Source: Pirellulaceae bacterium
GTDB taxonomy: Bacteria; Planctomycetota; Planctomycetia; Pirellulales; Pirellulaceae
DNA: 37,980 nucleotides
Assembly (NCBI GenBank): GCA_024102795.1
Contig: JAGFJK010000254.1
Coordinates: 1-37,980, forward strand
Direction: 5' to 3'
Made by a program: the position numbers and the translations under genes. Below are positions 22,758-30,931 of this stretch, one piece after another; within the stretch, counting starts at the first letter, position 1, and each line of letters opens with the position of its first letter. The notes under the pieces are model-generated. The model saw only the letters and a list, made by a program, of their open reading frames with translations. It did not search any database and had not been told where the DNA came from.

Positions 22758-25108
22758 TGAGGGCACGTATGTCGGCCGGTTCCCGACGCCAGTTCCTCGG
22801 TGCGATGGCCGGGGCGACCGCGTTGGCCGCCTGGCGATTGGGCGGTCCGTCGGTTCTGGCCGACCCGGCGGCTCCCACTGCCCAGCCAGCTTCGTCGCCG
22901 CCGGCGGGCGTGCAAGTCGGGCCGCCGCAACCCGGCGAGGACCTGTTCGCTTACATCCGCCGGGTTCGCGGTACGTTCGACCGCACGCTGTACAAGCAGA
23001 TTCTGGGAGCGGCCAACGAGTTCAAGGAGGGAGATCAGATTGTCGGCGTGGCGGCGGCCAACGAAGACTCCCGCCTGCACGCGCGGCAACTGCTGGAAGC
23101 CACGCGGCTGAGCGACATTGACGAGCAGCCGGTGCACCGCGACGCGCTGTTCGACCTGCTTCGCGAAACCACTCGTGGAGTGCGGGCGGCCGAGACCGCG
23201 CGACTGACGCTGGGCGAGCTGAAACAGTTCCTGCTGGCCAGCGACGCGGCGGCGATTGAGGCGCTGAGCGCCGATTTGTCGAGCGACGCGATCGGCTGCG
23301 TGGTCAAGCTGATGACCAACGAGCAGTTGGTGGCCGTGGGCGGCAAGTTATACAATCCCTTGCCCGGCAGCCAGATCGGAGCTCGCGGCTACCTGGGAGC
23401 CCGCATCCAGCCCAATTCGCCGACCGATAACGTGGACGACATTCGCTGGCAGGTGTTCGACGGCTGGTCGTACGCGGTGGGCGACGTGCTGCTGGGCACG
23501 AATCCGGTCTCCAGCCAGCCGCGGTCCGTGGCCGCCATCCAGCGGGCGCTGCAGGACCTGCTGGCGACGTTCCAGATCGAGGACGTGCTGCCGCATTGCG
23601 TGCTGTCCCACATCGACGTGCAGGCCGAGGTGGAGCGACTGGATCCGGGCAGCACCGCGTTATGGTTTCAGAGTATCGCCGGCTGCGATACGGCCAACGC
23701 CACGTTCGATATCAGCCTGGAAAAATTGTCGCGGTACGCGGCCGAGCGAACGGGCCGCTACGGGCTGTACTTCGAAACGGGGCAGGGGGCCGACTTCACG
23801 AACGGGCACAGCCATGGTTTCGACATGCTGCTGCACGAGTCGCGGAAGTACGGGCTGGCTCGCGCGCTGAAAGGCCAGGTGGCCGCGGCGCTGCGCCGCG
23901 GCGGCGGCCAATTCGAACCTTGGGTGCACCTGAACGACGTCGCCGGTTTCATCGGCCCGGAAGTATTCCGCTCGCGAACGCAACTGGTGCGCTGCTGCCT
24001 CGAAGATCTTGTGATGGGCAAGCTGCACGGGTTGTGCATCGGCCTCGATGTCTGCTCGACGCTGCACATGGACCTGACCCTGGAGGACCTGGACTGGTGC
24101 CTGGACCAGGTGGTGCCGGCGGGGCCCGCCTACTTGATGGCCTTGCCCACCAAGATCGATCCGATGTTGGGCTATCTGACCACGGGCTATCAGGATCACG
24201 TCCGGCTGCGAAGCAAGTTCGGTCTCCGGGTCAACGACCGGATGTGGCAGTTCTTCCAGCAGCTTGGAGTGATCGACGGGGAGGGCCGACCGACCCGGCA
24301 CTTTGGCGATCCGCTGTGGGTCTATCTGCAATACTGCCGGCGCAAGGGAGATGACCGCGACGACGACCAGATCCTGGCCGAGGGTCGGCGGCAGATGGCG
24401 GAAGTCCGCGGCCGCGGACTGTTCCTGGCGGAAGGGCACGGCCAGCGGGAGTGGGACCTGGAGCCTGGACTGGCTCAAGACGTGCAGCGGATCTACGTGG
24501 ACGCCAGGCAATGCATCTGGGCCGAGATGCCGGCGGAGTTCGTCGCCACGATTCCGGCGGTCCGGCCGCTGGCGACTCGCTCGGCCAATCGCGCCGACTA
24601 CATCCTGCATCCGGAAACGGGCGAGCAGTTGCGGGCCGATTCGCTGCAGAGGCTGGCCGAGTTGCGCCGGCAGCAAGATGGCCGGTACAATCTGCAGATC
24701 GTCGTGTCGGACGGGCTGAACGCGCTGGCGATTACCGATCCGGGGCACTTGCATCCGTTCCTGACGCTGGTGCGCGAGCGGCTGGAGCAAGACGGCTTTC
24801 GCCCGGCTCCGCAGCACCTGGTGGTCACCTCCGGCCGCGTCCGGGCCGGGTATCGGATCGGCGAAGCCCTGTTCGGCGGCCTGCCGGGCAAGCGGGCCAT
24901 TCTGCACGTGATTGGCGAACGTCCGGGGAGCGGACACCATACATTTTCGATCTACATGACGGCACCCCAGGGCAACGTTTGGGGACAGGCCGGCACGGTG
25001 GATCATAACATCACGAAAGTTGTTTCAGGCGTGGCGACCACGGCCCAGCAGCCGCGGGTGGCAGCGGCGGCAGTCGCCCGGATTCTCGCCGGCCTGGCCG
25101 CCGATTAG
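22757..25108 (+). CDS. eutBC: Ethanolamine ammonia-lyase EutB-EutC fusion with Tat leader, 783 aa
   Basis: Ethanolamine ammonia-lyase splits ethanolamine to acetaldehyde and ammonia with adenosylcobalamin; normally EutB and EutC are separate. Residues about 58-525 match EutB. Residues matching E. coli catalytic or binding positions are kept: R216 and Q218 (ARIQPN), N249 (GTNPV), E340 (LYFETGQG) and D431. About 16 extra residues lie between E340 and D431. Residues about 600-783 match the EutC cobalamin-binding part (VVSDGLNALAIT, GRVRAGYRIGEAL, VIGERPG), and the usual EutC N-terminal part is short. The N-terminus SRRQFLGAMAGATALAAW is a twin-arginine leader followed by a Pro/Ala linker, unexpected for this cytoplasmic enzyme. 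An ATG at 22769 has GAGGG 5 bases upstream and may be the true start; 22757 is coupled to the previous stop. No reactivase or microcompartment genes are nearby. Confidence 0.9.
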   Translation: MRARMSAGSRRQFLGAMAGATALAAWRLGGPSVLADPAAPTAQPASSPPAGVQVGPPQPGEDLFAYIRRVRGTFDRTLYKQILGAANEFKEGDQIVGVAAANEDSRLHARQLLEATRLSDIDEQPVHRDALFDLLRETTRGVRAAETARLTLGELKQFLLASDAAAIEALSADLSSDAIGCVVKLMTNEQLVAVGGKLYNPLPGSQIGARGYLGARIQPNSPTDNVDDIRWQVFDGWSYAVGDVLLGTNPVSSQPRSVAAIQRALQDLLATFQIEDVLPHCVLSHIDVQAEVERLDPGSTALWFQSIAGCDTANATFDISLEKLSRYAAERTGRYGLYFETGQGADFTNGHSHGFDMLLHESRKYGLARALKGQVAAALRRGGGQFEPWVHLNDVAGFIGPEVFRSRTQLVRCCLEDLVMGKLHGLCIGLDVCSTLHMDLTLEDLDWCLDQVVPAGPAYLMALPTKIDPMLGYLTTGYQDHVRLRSKFGLRVNDRMWQFFQQLGVIDGEGRPTRHFGDPLWVYLQYCRRKGDDRDDDQILAEGRRQMAEVRGRGLFLAEGHGQREWDLEPGLAQDVQRIYVDARQCIWAEMPAEFVATIPAVRPLATRSANRADYILHPETGEQLRADSLQRLAELRRQQDGRYNLQIVVSDGLNALAITDPGHLHPFLTLVRERLEQDGFRPAPQHLVVTSGRVRAGYRIGEALFGGLPGKRAILHVIGERPGSGHHTFSIYMTAPQGNVWGQAGTVDHNITKVVSGVATTAQQPRVAAAAVARILAGLAAD

Positions 25109-25165
25109 GCGGCGCAGGGCCGATTTCCGCGTGCGCTCCGGACGCCGGGAGCGTACCTGTTCCCC

Positions 25166-25936
25166 ATGAGACGACGGGTACATTTCGGCATGCCGAGCGA
25201 ACGAACGCTGCAGGAGCTGGTGGAAGCCACGCGGTCCGAGGATCCAGGCGTGGCGGCCGACGCCCAGGCCGCGCTGTACGCCTGCACGCTGCGCTTCGTG
25301 TACCTGGTGGTCCGCGAGGCGCGGGGGCAGGCCTGGCGCGTGCACGCCTCGACCGAGTGGCTGGCGAACGCGGCCGAAAAGAGCTTTCTGAGCTATGTAC
25401 GCAAGACGCAGTGGCAAGCCGGCCTGCCCGAGGATCGGACCCTGCTGGCCATGCTGCGAACGATCACGCGCCGCGTGGTGATCCGGGAAATCAACAAGCT
25501 GGTGGGTGAGCCGCGGCAGGCCGAACTGGACTTCGACCAGGTGCTGCGCGACTGCGGCAGTCACGACGGCCAGGGCGCGCGGCGGGCCGACTTTCAGGAC
25601 TTCATGGAACACCTGCTGGCGCGGCTGGGCGACTCGGACCAGGATTCCGTCCGAGTGCTTGAGCTGGCGCTGGAAGGCCATACGCGGCGCGAGATCGGCG
25701 AGATGTTGAACATCGGACGCGGACGCATGCACCGCCTGATGGTCGCCCTGCGTCGCGACGTGCTGCTGTGCCTGCTCGAACAGGAACAACCCGACGTGGC
25801 CCGAGCGTTTCGGATGCACGAAACGGGGGCCACGCCGCCGCAGATCGCCGAGCAAACGGGATCGGACCCCGACTGGGTCCGGCAGGCCGTGGAAAACGTC
25901 GGACGGCTGCTGGGTCGGCCCGGTGATGCGCCTTGA
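25166..25936 (+). CDS. ECF-like sigma factor, 256 aa
   Basis: Likely an extracytoplasmic-function sigma factor of a planctomycete group. The region 2-like part runs from about 30 to 125, with RTLLAMLRTITRRVVIREINK. Region 4 (about 165-210) reads DSVRVLELALEGHTRREIGEMLNIGRG. A C-terminal extension (about 215-256) looks like an extra helical or helix-turn-helix piece (HETGATPPQIAEQTGSD). I see no transmembrane segment. The start at 25166 has a GGGAG about 12 bases upstream; M9 at 25190 is an alternative. It sits 57 bp after the EutBC gene and 198 bp before a kinase gene. Such sigma factor and kinase pairs are common in Planctomycetota, so the kinase may control it. Its promoter targets cannot be read here. 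Confidence 0.75.
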   Translation: MRRRVHFGMPSERTLQELVEATRSEDPGVAADAQAALYACTLRFVYLVVREARGQAWRVHASTEWLANAAEKSFLSYVRKTQWQAGLPEDRTLLAMLRTITRRVVIREINKLVGEPRQAELDFDQVLRDCGSHDGQGARRADFQDFMEHLLARLGDSDQDSVRVLELALEGHTRREIGEMLNIGRGRMHRLMVALRRDVLLCLLEQEQPDVARAFRMHETGATPPQIAEQTGSDPDWVRQAVENVGRLLGRPGDAP

Positions 25937-25980
25937 AAACCCTTTCCTGAATTTTGGCAGTCCACAGGCCCAGCACGACC

Positions 25981-26070
25981 GTTGGTGGAACAACTGTCCC
26001 AGTCGTTCTAGTTGGTGGAACGACTGTCCCAGTCGTTTTATTTGGTAGAACGACTGTCCCAGTCGTTCTC
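25981..26070. repeat. Three tandem 30-bp palindromic repeats
   Basis: Exact 30-bp period (25981, 26011, 26041). Each unit has an 8-bp stem (GAACGACT, loop GTCCC, AGTCGTTC) that is perfect in units 2 and 3 and has one mismatch in unit 1. It lies between the sigma factor and kinase genes. There are no variable spacers, so it is not CRISPR. It may be a dispersed repetitive palindrome or an attenuator. Confidence 0.85.
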
Positions 26071-26134
26071 TTCCCAGGCCGAAGGCCGGTCACTACCAGA
26101 CCCACCAGAGCAAATCAGTCCGACGGGAACAAAG

Positions 26135-29100
26135 ATGTCGCACGAACCGCCAGCAAGGATGGACGAAGTGGCCAGCAGGGACCCCGAACAGACGGCGCTC
26201 GCCCGGCTGCGCGAACGGCTCGACGCCGGCCCGATGCCGCTGGACGAACTGCGCGAGGTCTGGCGGGCGCTGCCCAACCCGCTGGCCGACGACTTGCTGC
26301 TGGAGTTCGTCTGCGAGCATCTCGATTCAAGCTGGAAGCGGGGTTGCGGCCAGCGGCTGGAACACTACGTCGAGCAGTTGCAGGCTGGCGACTGTCTCAA
26401 GTCGCTGGCCGATCTGCCGGCGGATGTGATCGAGTGCGAGTTTCTGGCTCGGCATCGTGCCGGGACGCACGCGGATCATCCGCATCCCGACGAGTACGCT
26501 CAGCGGCTGTCGCCAGCTCATGCGGCGGTCGAATCGCTCCGCGGCAAGCTGCTTGGCGGCGGCCGCTACGTGCGGCTCAACGTGCTGGGCGAAGGTGGAC
26601 TGGGACGCATCTGGCAGGCGTACGATTACCATCTCGAACGGCTCGTGGCGATCAAGATTCCGCGACCCGAACTGGACGCCGACCCGCGTCTGCTGCAGAA
26701 AGTCCGCCAGGAAGCGCGGCTGACCGCTCGCCTGAATCACCCGGCGATCGTGGCGGTCCACGAATACGTCGATGAAGCGACCGGCAGGCCGTTCTACGTG
26801 ATGCCGATCGTCGGCGGTCGCACGCTGCAGCAGGAACTGGATGAATTCCACCAACAACGCGCGGACTTGACTAAGGGACGGCTGCGGCTGCTGGAACGTC
26901 AATGGCTGCAGAAGCTGGTTACCGTCTGCGACGCCGTGCACTACGCGCATCAGCAGGGCATCATTCACCGTGACCTGAAGCCGGCCAACATCAAGGTCGG
27001 GCCTTTCGGTGAAACGACCGTGCTGGATTGGGGGCTGGCGCGCACCATGCACTCGGCCAGCGCTCCGCTCAAGTCACCTGCGATCGTGCGGCGGACGATC
27101 GTCGATCAAAGCACGGTGGTTCTGCAAACGGACGATACGTCGGTCTCGGGCACGCCTGGCTTCATGGCGCCGGAACAGGTGAGCGATCTGCGGAGCAACC
27201 CGCGGACGGACGTTTACGCGCTGGGCGCGATTCTGTACTACATCCTGACCGGCCGCTCGACGCTGCCCCGCGGCGAACCGATGTCGGCCCAGCAACTGCT
27301 GGGCTGGCTTCGCAGTCCCGTGATCGAACGCCCGCGCCGTACGCGTCCCGAAGCGCCCCAGGCGCTCGAAGCGATCTGTCTCAAGGCGCTCTCCAGTGAA
27401 CCTCAGCGGCGGTACGCCTCGCCTCTCGACTTTCAGCGGGACCTGGCGTGCTATCTGGCGGATGAACCGGTCGAGGCGCTGCCGGAATCACCCTTGTCGC
27501 CCGCTCGAATGGGGCGCTGGGTGCGCAGACACCGGCAAGTTGTGCTGCCGCTGGCCCTGGTCGCCCTGTTGCTGGTGCTGGTCGGCGGCTGGCAATGGAA
27601 CGGGGCCCGGCAGCGAGCCGCGCGCAGCCACCGCGCTCAGTACACCGCGGACATGGCGCTGGCCAGCGAGTTTCTGCGGCAGGGACGAGTTGACCAGACG
27701 CTGGCCCTGCTGCGTCCCTATCAACAAACGGCGGGCGGACGCGACGTGCGGAGTTGGGAGTACTGGTACTTGCTGCGCGCGGCACAAGGAGGCCAGCGGA
27801 ACGCCGCGATCGTTGGCCGACCCGTCGGTGCCTTGGCCGTGCTGGACCCGTCGCGCGGCGACCGCGTGGTGGCGGCGGTGGATCGAGCGGTCGAAGTCTG
27901 GAGCGTGTCGGGCGAGCGGATCGCGCGGTGCGAACGCCACGTGGGGCAGGTGACCGACCTGGCGGCGGCGGCCAGCGGAAACGTGTTCGCGTCGGCGTCC
28001 GAGGATGGACTGGCAATTGTCTGGGACGCGGACAGCGGCCAGCCGCGCCATGTGCTTGCCGGGCACCTGACGGCCGTCAACTCGGTGGCCTTCAGCCACG
28101 ACGGCACTCGGCTGGTGACGGCCGGCGCCGACGGAGTAGTCAAGGTGTGGAGCGTCGCCACGGGGCGGGAGCTGGCCATGTACTTCAGCTCGTTCAACAA
28201 CGCGAGGCAGGCCGAGTTTGTGGCGGGCGATGCCTGGATTGTCGCGGCCGGCGACGTGCCCCTGGGCAAGCGCCAGCAGTTGGCGTTCTGGCAGATCGAT
28301 GGAGATCCGTCCGCGTTGAATATGGAACTCGACGGAAACTGCAAGCTGCTGGCCTGCAGCCAGACCGCGAGTCTCGTGGCGGCGGTCTGCGATGATCGCC
28401 GGCTGCGGATCTGGCACGTTGGCGAGCGGCCCGAACTGCGGCAGGACTTGCCGCTGGCCACGCACGAATTCACTTCGGCCGCCTTTGGAATGGACGACAA
28501 GGAGTTGGTGTGCGGCACGACCAGCCACGGCGTTCTGGCGCTGGCCCTGGACTCCGGCAAGCAGACCCGCCGCTACCTGGGGCATCAGGACGTCGTCGGC
28601 GCGGTGGCGGTGGCCCGCGGTTCCGAACAGATTGTTTCGGGCGGCAACGATGGCACGATCCGTTGGTGGAACCTCAAGTCGTCGTCGGACGCCGTCAGCG
28701 CCGCGGGCCACCTGGCGATGGTCCGGCGCATCGCCTTCCTTCCCGACGGATCGGGATTCGTCAGCGGCGCCTACGACCAGACCGTCCGGCTGTGGGACAT
28801 GAACGGCCGCGAAGTGCGCAGCCTGGGACGGGCGGTCGCGGAGTACGATCCGCGGACTGGTCGCCTGGCCTCGATTGCCACGGGCGGCGGGCACAGCGGG
28901 CTGGTGACCGATGTCGCCGTGACGCCCGACGGCAGCCGTATCGCCTCGGCCGGACTGCAAGACAACACGGCCATTGTGTGGGATGCCAACACGGGCCAGA
29001 AGCTGTTCGAGCTGCGGCATCCGCTGACGGTCGCCGGTGTTGCCTGCGGACGCGAACACCTAGTGGCAACCGCCTGCTGGGATCGCGTGGTGCGAGTCTG

Positions 29101-30211
29101 GGACGCGCGCGACGGCCAGCAGCGGTGGGAACTGCCGGGACATACCGGTCCAGTTCATTGCGTCGAGTTCAGCCCCAACGGCAGGCTGCTGGTGTCGGGC
29201 GGCGAGGACGCCACGGCCCGCGTCTGGGATCCGCTCAGCGGTCAACTGCTCGCCTCGCTCGCGGACCACTCATCCGATGTCCGCGGAGTGGCATTCAGCG
29301 CCGATGGCCGCCTGCTGGCGACGGCCAGCGACGACGGCCAGGTGCGCGTCTGGACCGTGCGCGGGCGGCAGGTGGTCGGGCCGCCGCGCGTGCTGCGAGG
29401 GCATCTGGGTGGCGTGCGCACGCTGTCGTTCAGCCCCGATGGACGGCGGCTGGCGACGGCTTCCACGGGCGACGGCGTGCGAGTCTGGAACCTGGAAGCG
29501 GGCCTGGGCGTCCACCTGCTGGATGGACAGAGCAACGTCTGTTTCGGGCCCCGCGGCGACTGGCTGGCAACCAACGACGATCGTCAAACGATTCAGCTTC
29601 TAGATGGCAGTCCGCTGACGCAGCGCGAGGCCAACACGATGCTCGCGGAAGCCACGCTCGCTCCGCCGCCGCCCGCCGCCGCGCCGCTGGACGAACCGCA
29701 CGGAGGGTTGCGAGTGCTAGGCTACGCTCTCGGCCGACTGCCGGCCGGCGACGATCCACCGGGCCAACTGCCGGCCGACGCTCCCGCAACGCTGCTGGTG
29801 GTCGTACTGTCCTACCCGGCGCTGCGGTTTCAGCCGACGGAGGACGAGTACCAGCGGAAGCAACAGGCGTCCGAACAGGAGGGCAAGCTGATGCCGCCTC
29901 GCAGCAACCTGACCAGCTTTCGCCGCAATCGCTTCCGGCTGCTCTTGCCCGACGACACGCGCCGCGAAACGGCCGGATTCGCGGTCTGGCCCGAATTGTC
30001 GCTGTCCGCGAAGACAGGCTTCGACCACACGCGAACTTACGCCTTCCAGCCGATCGACCGGCAGGCCGTGGCACTGGCCTGGCGTCTGCCTGCCACCGCC
30101 ACGTCGGGTCCGTTCCGAGTGCAACTGGACGAATTCCCACCCGCTCCAGTTCCCGACCAGCGCATCCCGGCCGCGCTGCTGAATCACGAAAAACAAGCAA
30201 CTGACAACTGA
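26135..30211 (+). CDS. Membrane serine/threonine kinase with WD40 propeller, 1358 aa
   Basis: PknB-type (Hanks) kinase with a cytoplasmic catalytic domain, one transmembrane helix and a WD40 sensor or scaffold. The N-terminal roughly 140 residues are helical. Kinase motifs are the glycine loop GEGGLG (about 152-157), VAIK with K174, and HRDLKPAN with D280. DWG (D298) replaces DFG, and FMAPEQ is present. The transmembrane helix VVLPLALVALLLVLVGGW is near 469-486. About eleven or more WD40 repeats follow (about 545-1130), e.g. GHTGPVHCVEFSPNGRLLVSGGEDATARVWD read in parts, then a roughly 220-residue tail of no known fold. The ATG at 26135 is favoured because the upstream frame runs through the 30-bp repeats. 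The last residues (ATDN) and stop come from a dispersed repeat. It may regulate the sigma factor upstream. Confidence 0.9.
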   Translation: MSHEPPARMDEVASRDPEQTALARLRERLDAGPMPLDELREVWRALPNPLADDLLLEFVCEHLDSSWKRGCGQRLEHYVEQLQAGDCLKSLADLPADVIECEFLARHRAGTHADHPHPDEYAQRLSPAHAAVESLRGKLLGGGRYVRLNVLGEGGLGRIWQAYDYHLERLVAIKIPRPELDADPRLLQKVRQEARLTARLNHPAIVAVHEYVDEATGRPFYVMPIVGGRTLQQELDEFHQQRADLTKGRLRLLERQWLQKLVTVCDAVHYAHQQGIIHRDLKPANIKVGPFGETTVLDWGLARTMHSASAPLKSPAIVRRTIVDQSTVVLQTDDTSVSGTPGFMAPEQVSDLRSNPRTDVYALGAILYYILTGRSTLPRGEPMSAQQLLGWLRSPVIERPRRTRPEAPQALEAICLKALSSEPQRRYASPLDFQRDLACYLADEPVEALPESPLSPARMGRWVRRHRQVVLPLALVALLLVLVGGWQWNGARQRAARSHRAQYTADMALASEFLRQGRVDQTLALLRPYQQTAGGRDVRSWEYWYLLRAAQGGQRNAAIVGRPVGALAVLDPSRGDRVVAAVDRAVEVWSVSGERIARCERHVGQVTDLAAAASGNVFASASEDGLAIVWDADSGQPRHVLAGHLTAVNSVAFSHDGTRLVTAGADGVVKVWSVATGRELAMYFSSFNNARQAEFVAGDAWIVAAGDVPLGKRQQLAFWQIDGDPSALNMELDGNCKLLACSQTASLVAAVCDDRRLRIWHVGERPELRQDLPLATHEFTSAAFGMDDKELVCGTTSHGVLALALDSGKQTRRYLGHQDVVGAVAVARGSEQIVSGGNDGTIRWWNLKSSSDAVSAAGHLAMVRRIAFLPDGSGFVSGAYDQTVRLWDMNGREVRSLGRAVAEYDPRTGRLASIATGGGHSGLVTDVAVTPDGSRIASAGLQDNTAIVWDANTGQKLFELRHPLTVAGVACGREHLVATACWDRVVRVWDARDGQQRWELPGHTGPVHCVEFSPNGRLLVSGGEDATARVWDPLSGQLLASLADHSSDVRGVAFSADGRLLATASDDGQVRVWTVRGRQVVGPPRVLRGHLGGVRTLSFSPDGRRLATASTGDGVRVWNLEAGLGVHLLDGQSNVCFGPRGDWLATNDDRQTIQLLDGSPLTQREANTMLAEATLAPPPPAAAPLDEPHGGLRVLGYALGRLPAGDDPPGQLPADAPATLLVVVLSYPALRFQPTEDEYQRKQQASEQEGKLMPPRSNLTSFRRNRFRLLLPDDTRRETAGFAVWPELSLSAKTGFDHTRTYAFQPIDRQAVALAWRLPATATSGPFRVQLDEFPPAPVPDQRIPAALLNHEKQATDN

Positions 30212-30308
30212 TAACTGCCCCACTTCCCTCGTGAACGCGTCGGGCGTGCGTCGTGGTCCCGTTGTGGTAGAATTGGGGCAGAGTGCAAGTGAACGGAGAA
30301 GATCGGAC

Positions 30309-30860
30309 ATGTACCACATGACGGACCCGGTTACCACCGCGGAGCAGTTGGCGGCAATGCCGGACGATGGACAACGGTATGAGCTCCAGGAAGGAATCTT
30401 GCACATGATGTCGCCCGCGGGTTTTCGTCACGGGCAGGTTGCCGCCCGGCTTCTTTCGCGCATCTCGACCTACGTCGAGAATCACGACCTGGGTGTGGCG
30501 TTGGCCGCCGAGACTGGGTTTCTGCTGCGGCACGACCCCGATACCGTCCTGGCTCCCGATGTGTCATTCGTTGCTCGGGACCGTCTGCGAGAGTTCGGCG
30601 ACCACGCTGGATATCTTCCCCTGGCGCCGGACCTGGTGGCCGAAGTGATTTCGCCCAACGACCGCGCTCGAGAGGTGGACGCCAAGATTCGAGCCTGGTT
30701 GTCCTTTGGCGTGAAGGTTGTCCTTCAAGTCGATCCCATGACATCGACGGTTCACGTCTTCCGGTCAGGAAGCGAGTACGGGACCGGCGCGAGTGGCTTC
30801 GTCGACCTGGGCGATGTTCTACCCGGATTCCAACTGGACGTCGCCGAGCTGTTCGCCTGA
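30309..30860 (+). CDS. Uma2-family (DUF820) putative endonuclease, 183 aa
   Basis: Uma2/DUF820 proteins have a PD-(D/E)XK nuclease fold; their role is not known. Seen here are the N-terminal YELQEGILHMMSPAGFRHG, APDVSFV with the likely metal-binding Asp, and LVAEVISPNDR with the Glu. DAKIRAWLSFGVKVVLQVDP with the Lys region follows. The start at 30309 has GGAG 10 bases upstream; an ATG three codons later is less well placed. A TAGAAT (30268-30273) upstream could be a -10, but the -35 is poor. The gene is convergent with the PQQ-propeller gene. Families like this are often multicopy in planctomycetes and cyanobacteria. Confidence 0.88.
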   Translation: MYHMTDPVTTAEQLAAMPDDGQRYELQEGILHMMSPAGFRHGQVAARLLSRISTYVENHDLGVALAAETGFLLRHDPDTVLAPDVSFVARDRLREFGDHAGYLPLAPDLVAEVISPNDRAREVDAKIRAWLSFGVKVVLQVDPMTSTVHVFRSGSEYGTGASGFVDLGDVLPGFQLDVAELFA

Positions 30861-30904
30861 GGCCACGGCCCCCTTCAGGCCCCGCCAACTGATAACTGAT
30901 AACT

Positions 30905-30931
30905 GACAACTGACAACTCTCATCAGTTGTC
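30905..30931. terminator. Hairpin between convergent genes, built from a dispersed AACTGA repeat
   Basis: GACAACTGA (30905-30913) and TCAGTTGTC (30923-30931) form a perfect 9-bp stem with a 9-base loop. It lies between the Uma2 gene and the convergent propeller gene and could terminate both. It is part of a run of AACTGATAACTGACAACTGA-type repeats (about 30886-30914) that also occurs at the end of the kinase gene (about 30198-30214). There is no U-tract, so termination is a guess; the hairpin is certain. Confidence 0.45.

Noticed and set aside
21366..25936. A eut operon or bacterial microcompartment locus around the EutBC fusion
   Set aside because: Neighbours are a DUF1080 protein and a sigma factor. 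No shell proteins, EutA, EutE, EutG or EutH are seen.
25981..26070. CRISPR array of 30-bp repeats
   Set aside because: The units are directly adjacent with no spacers.
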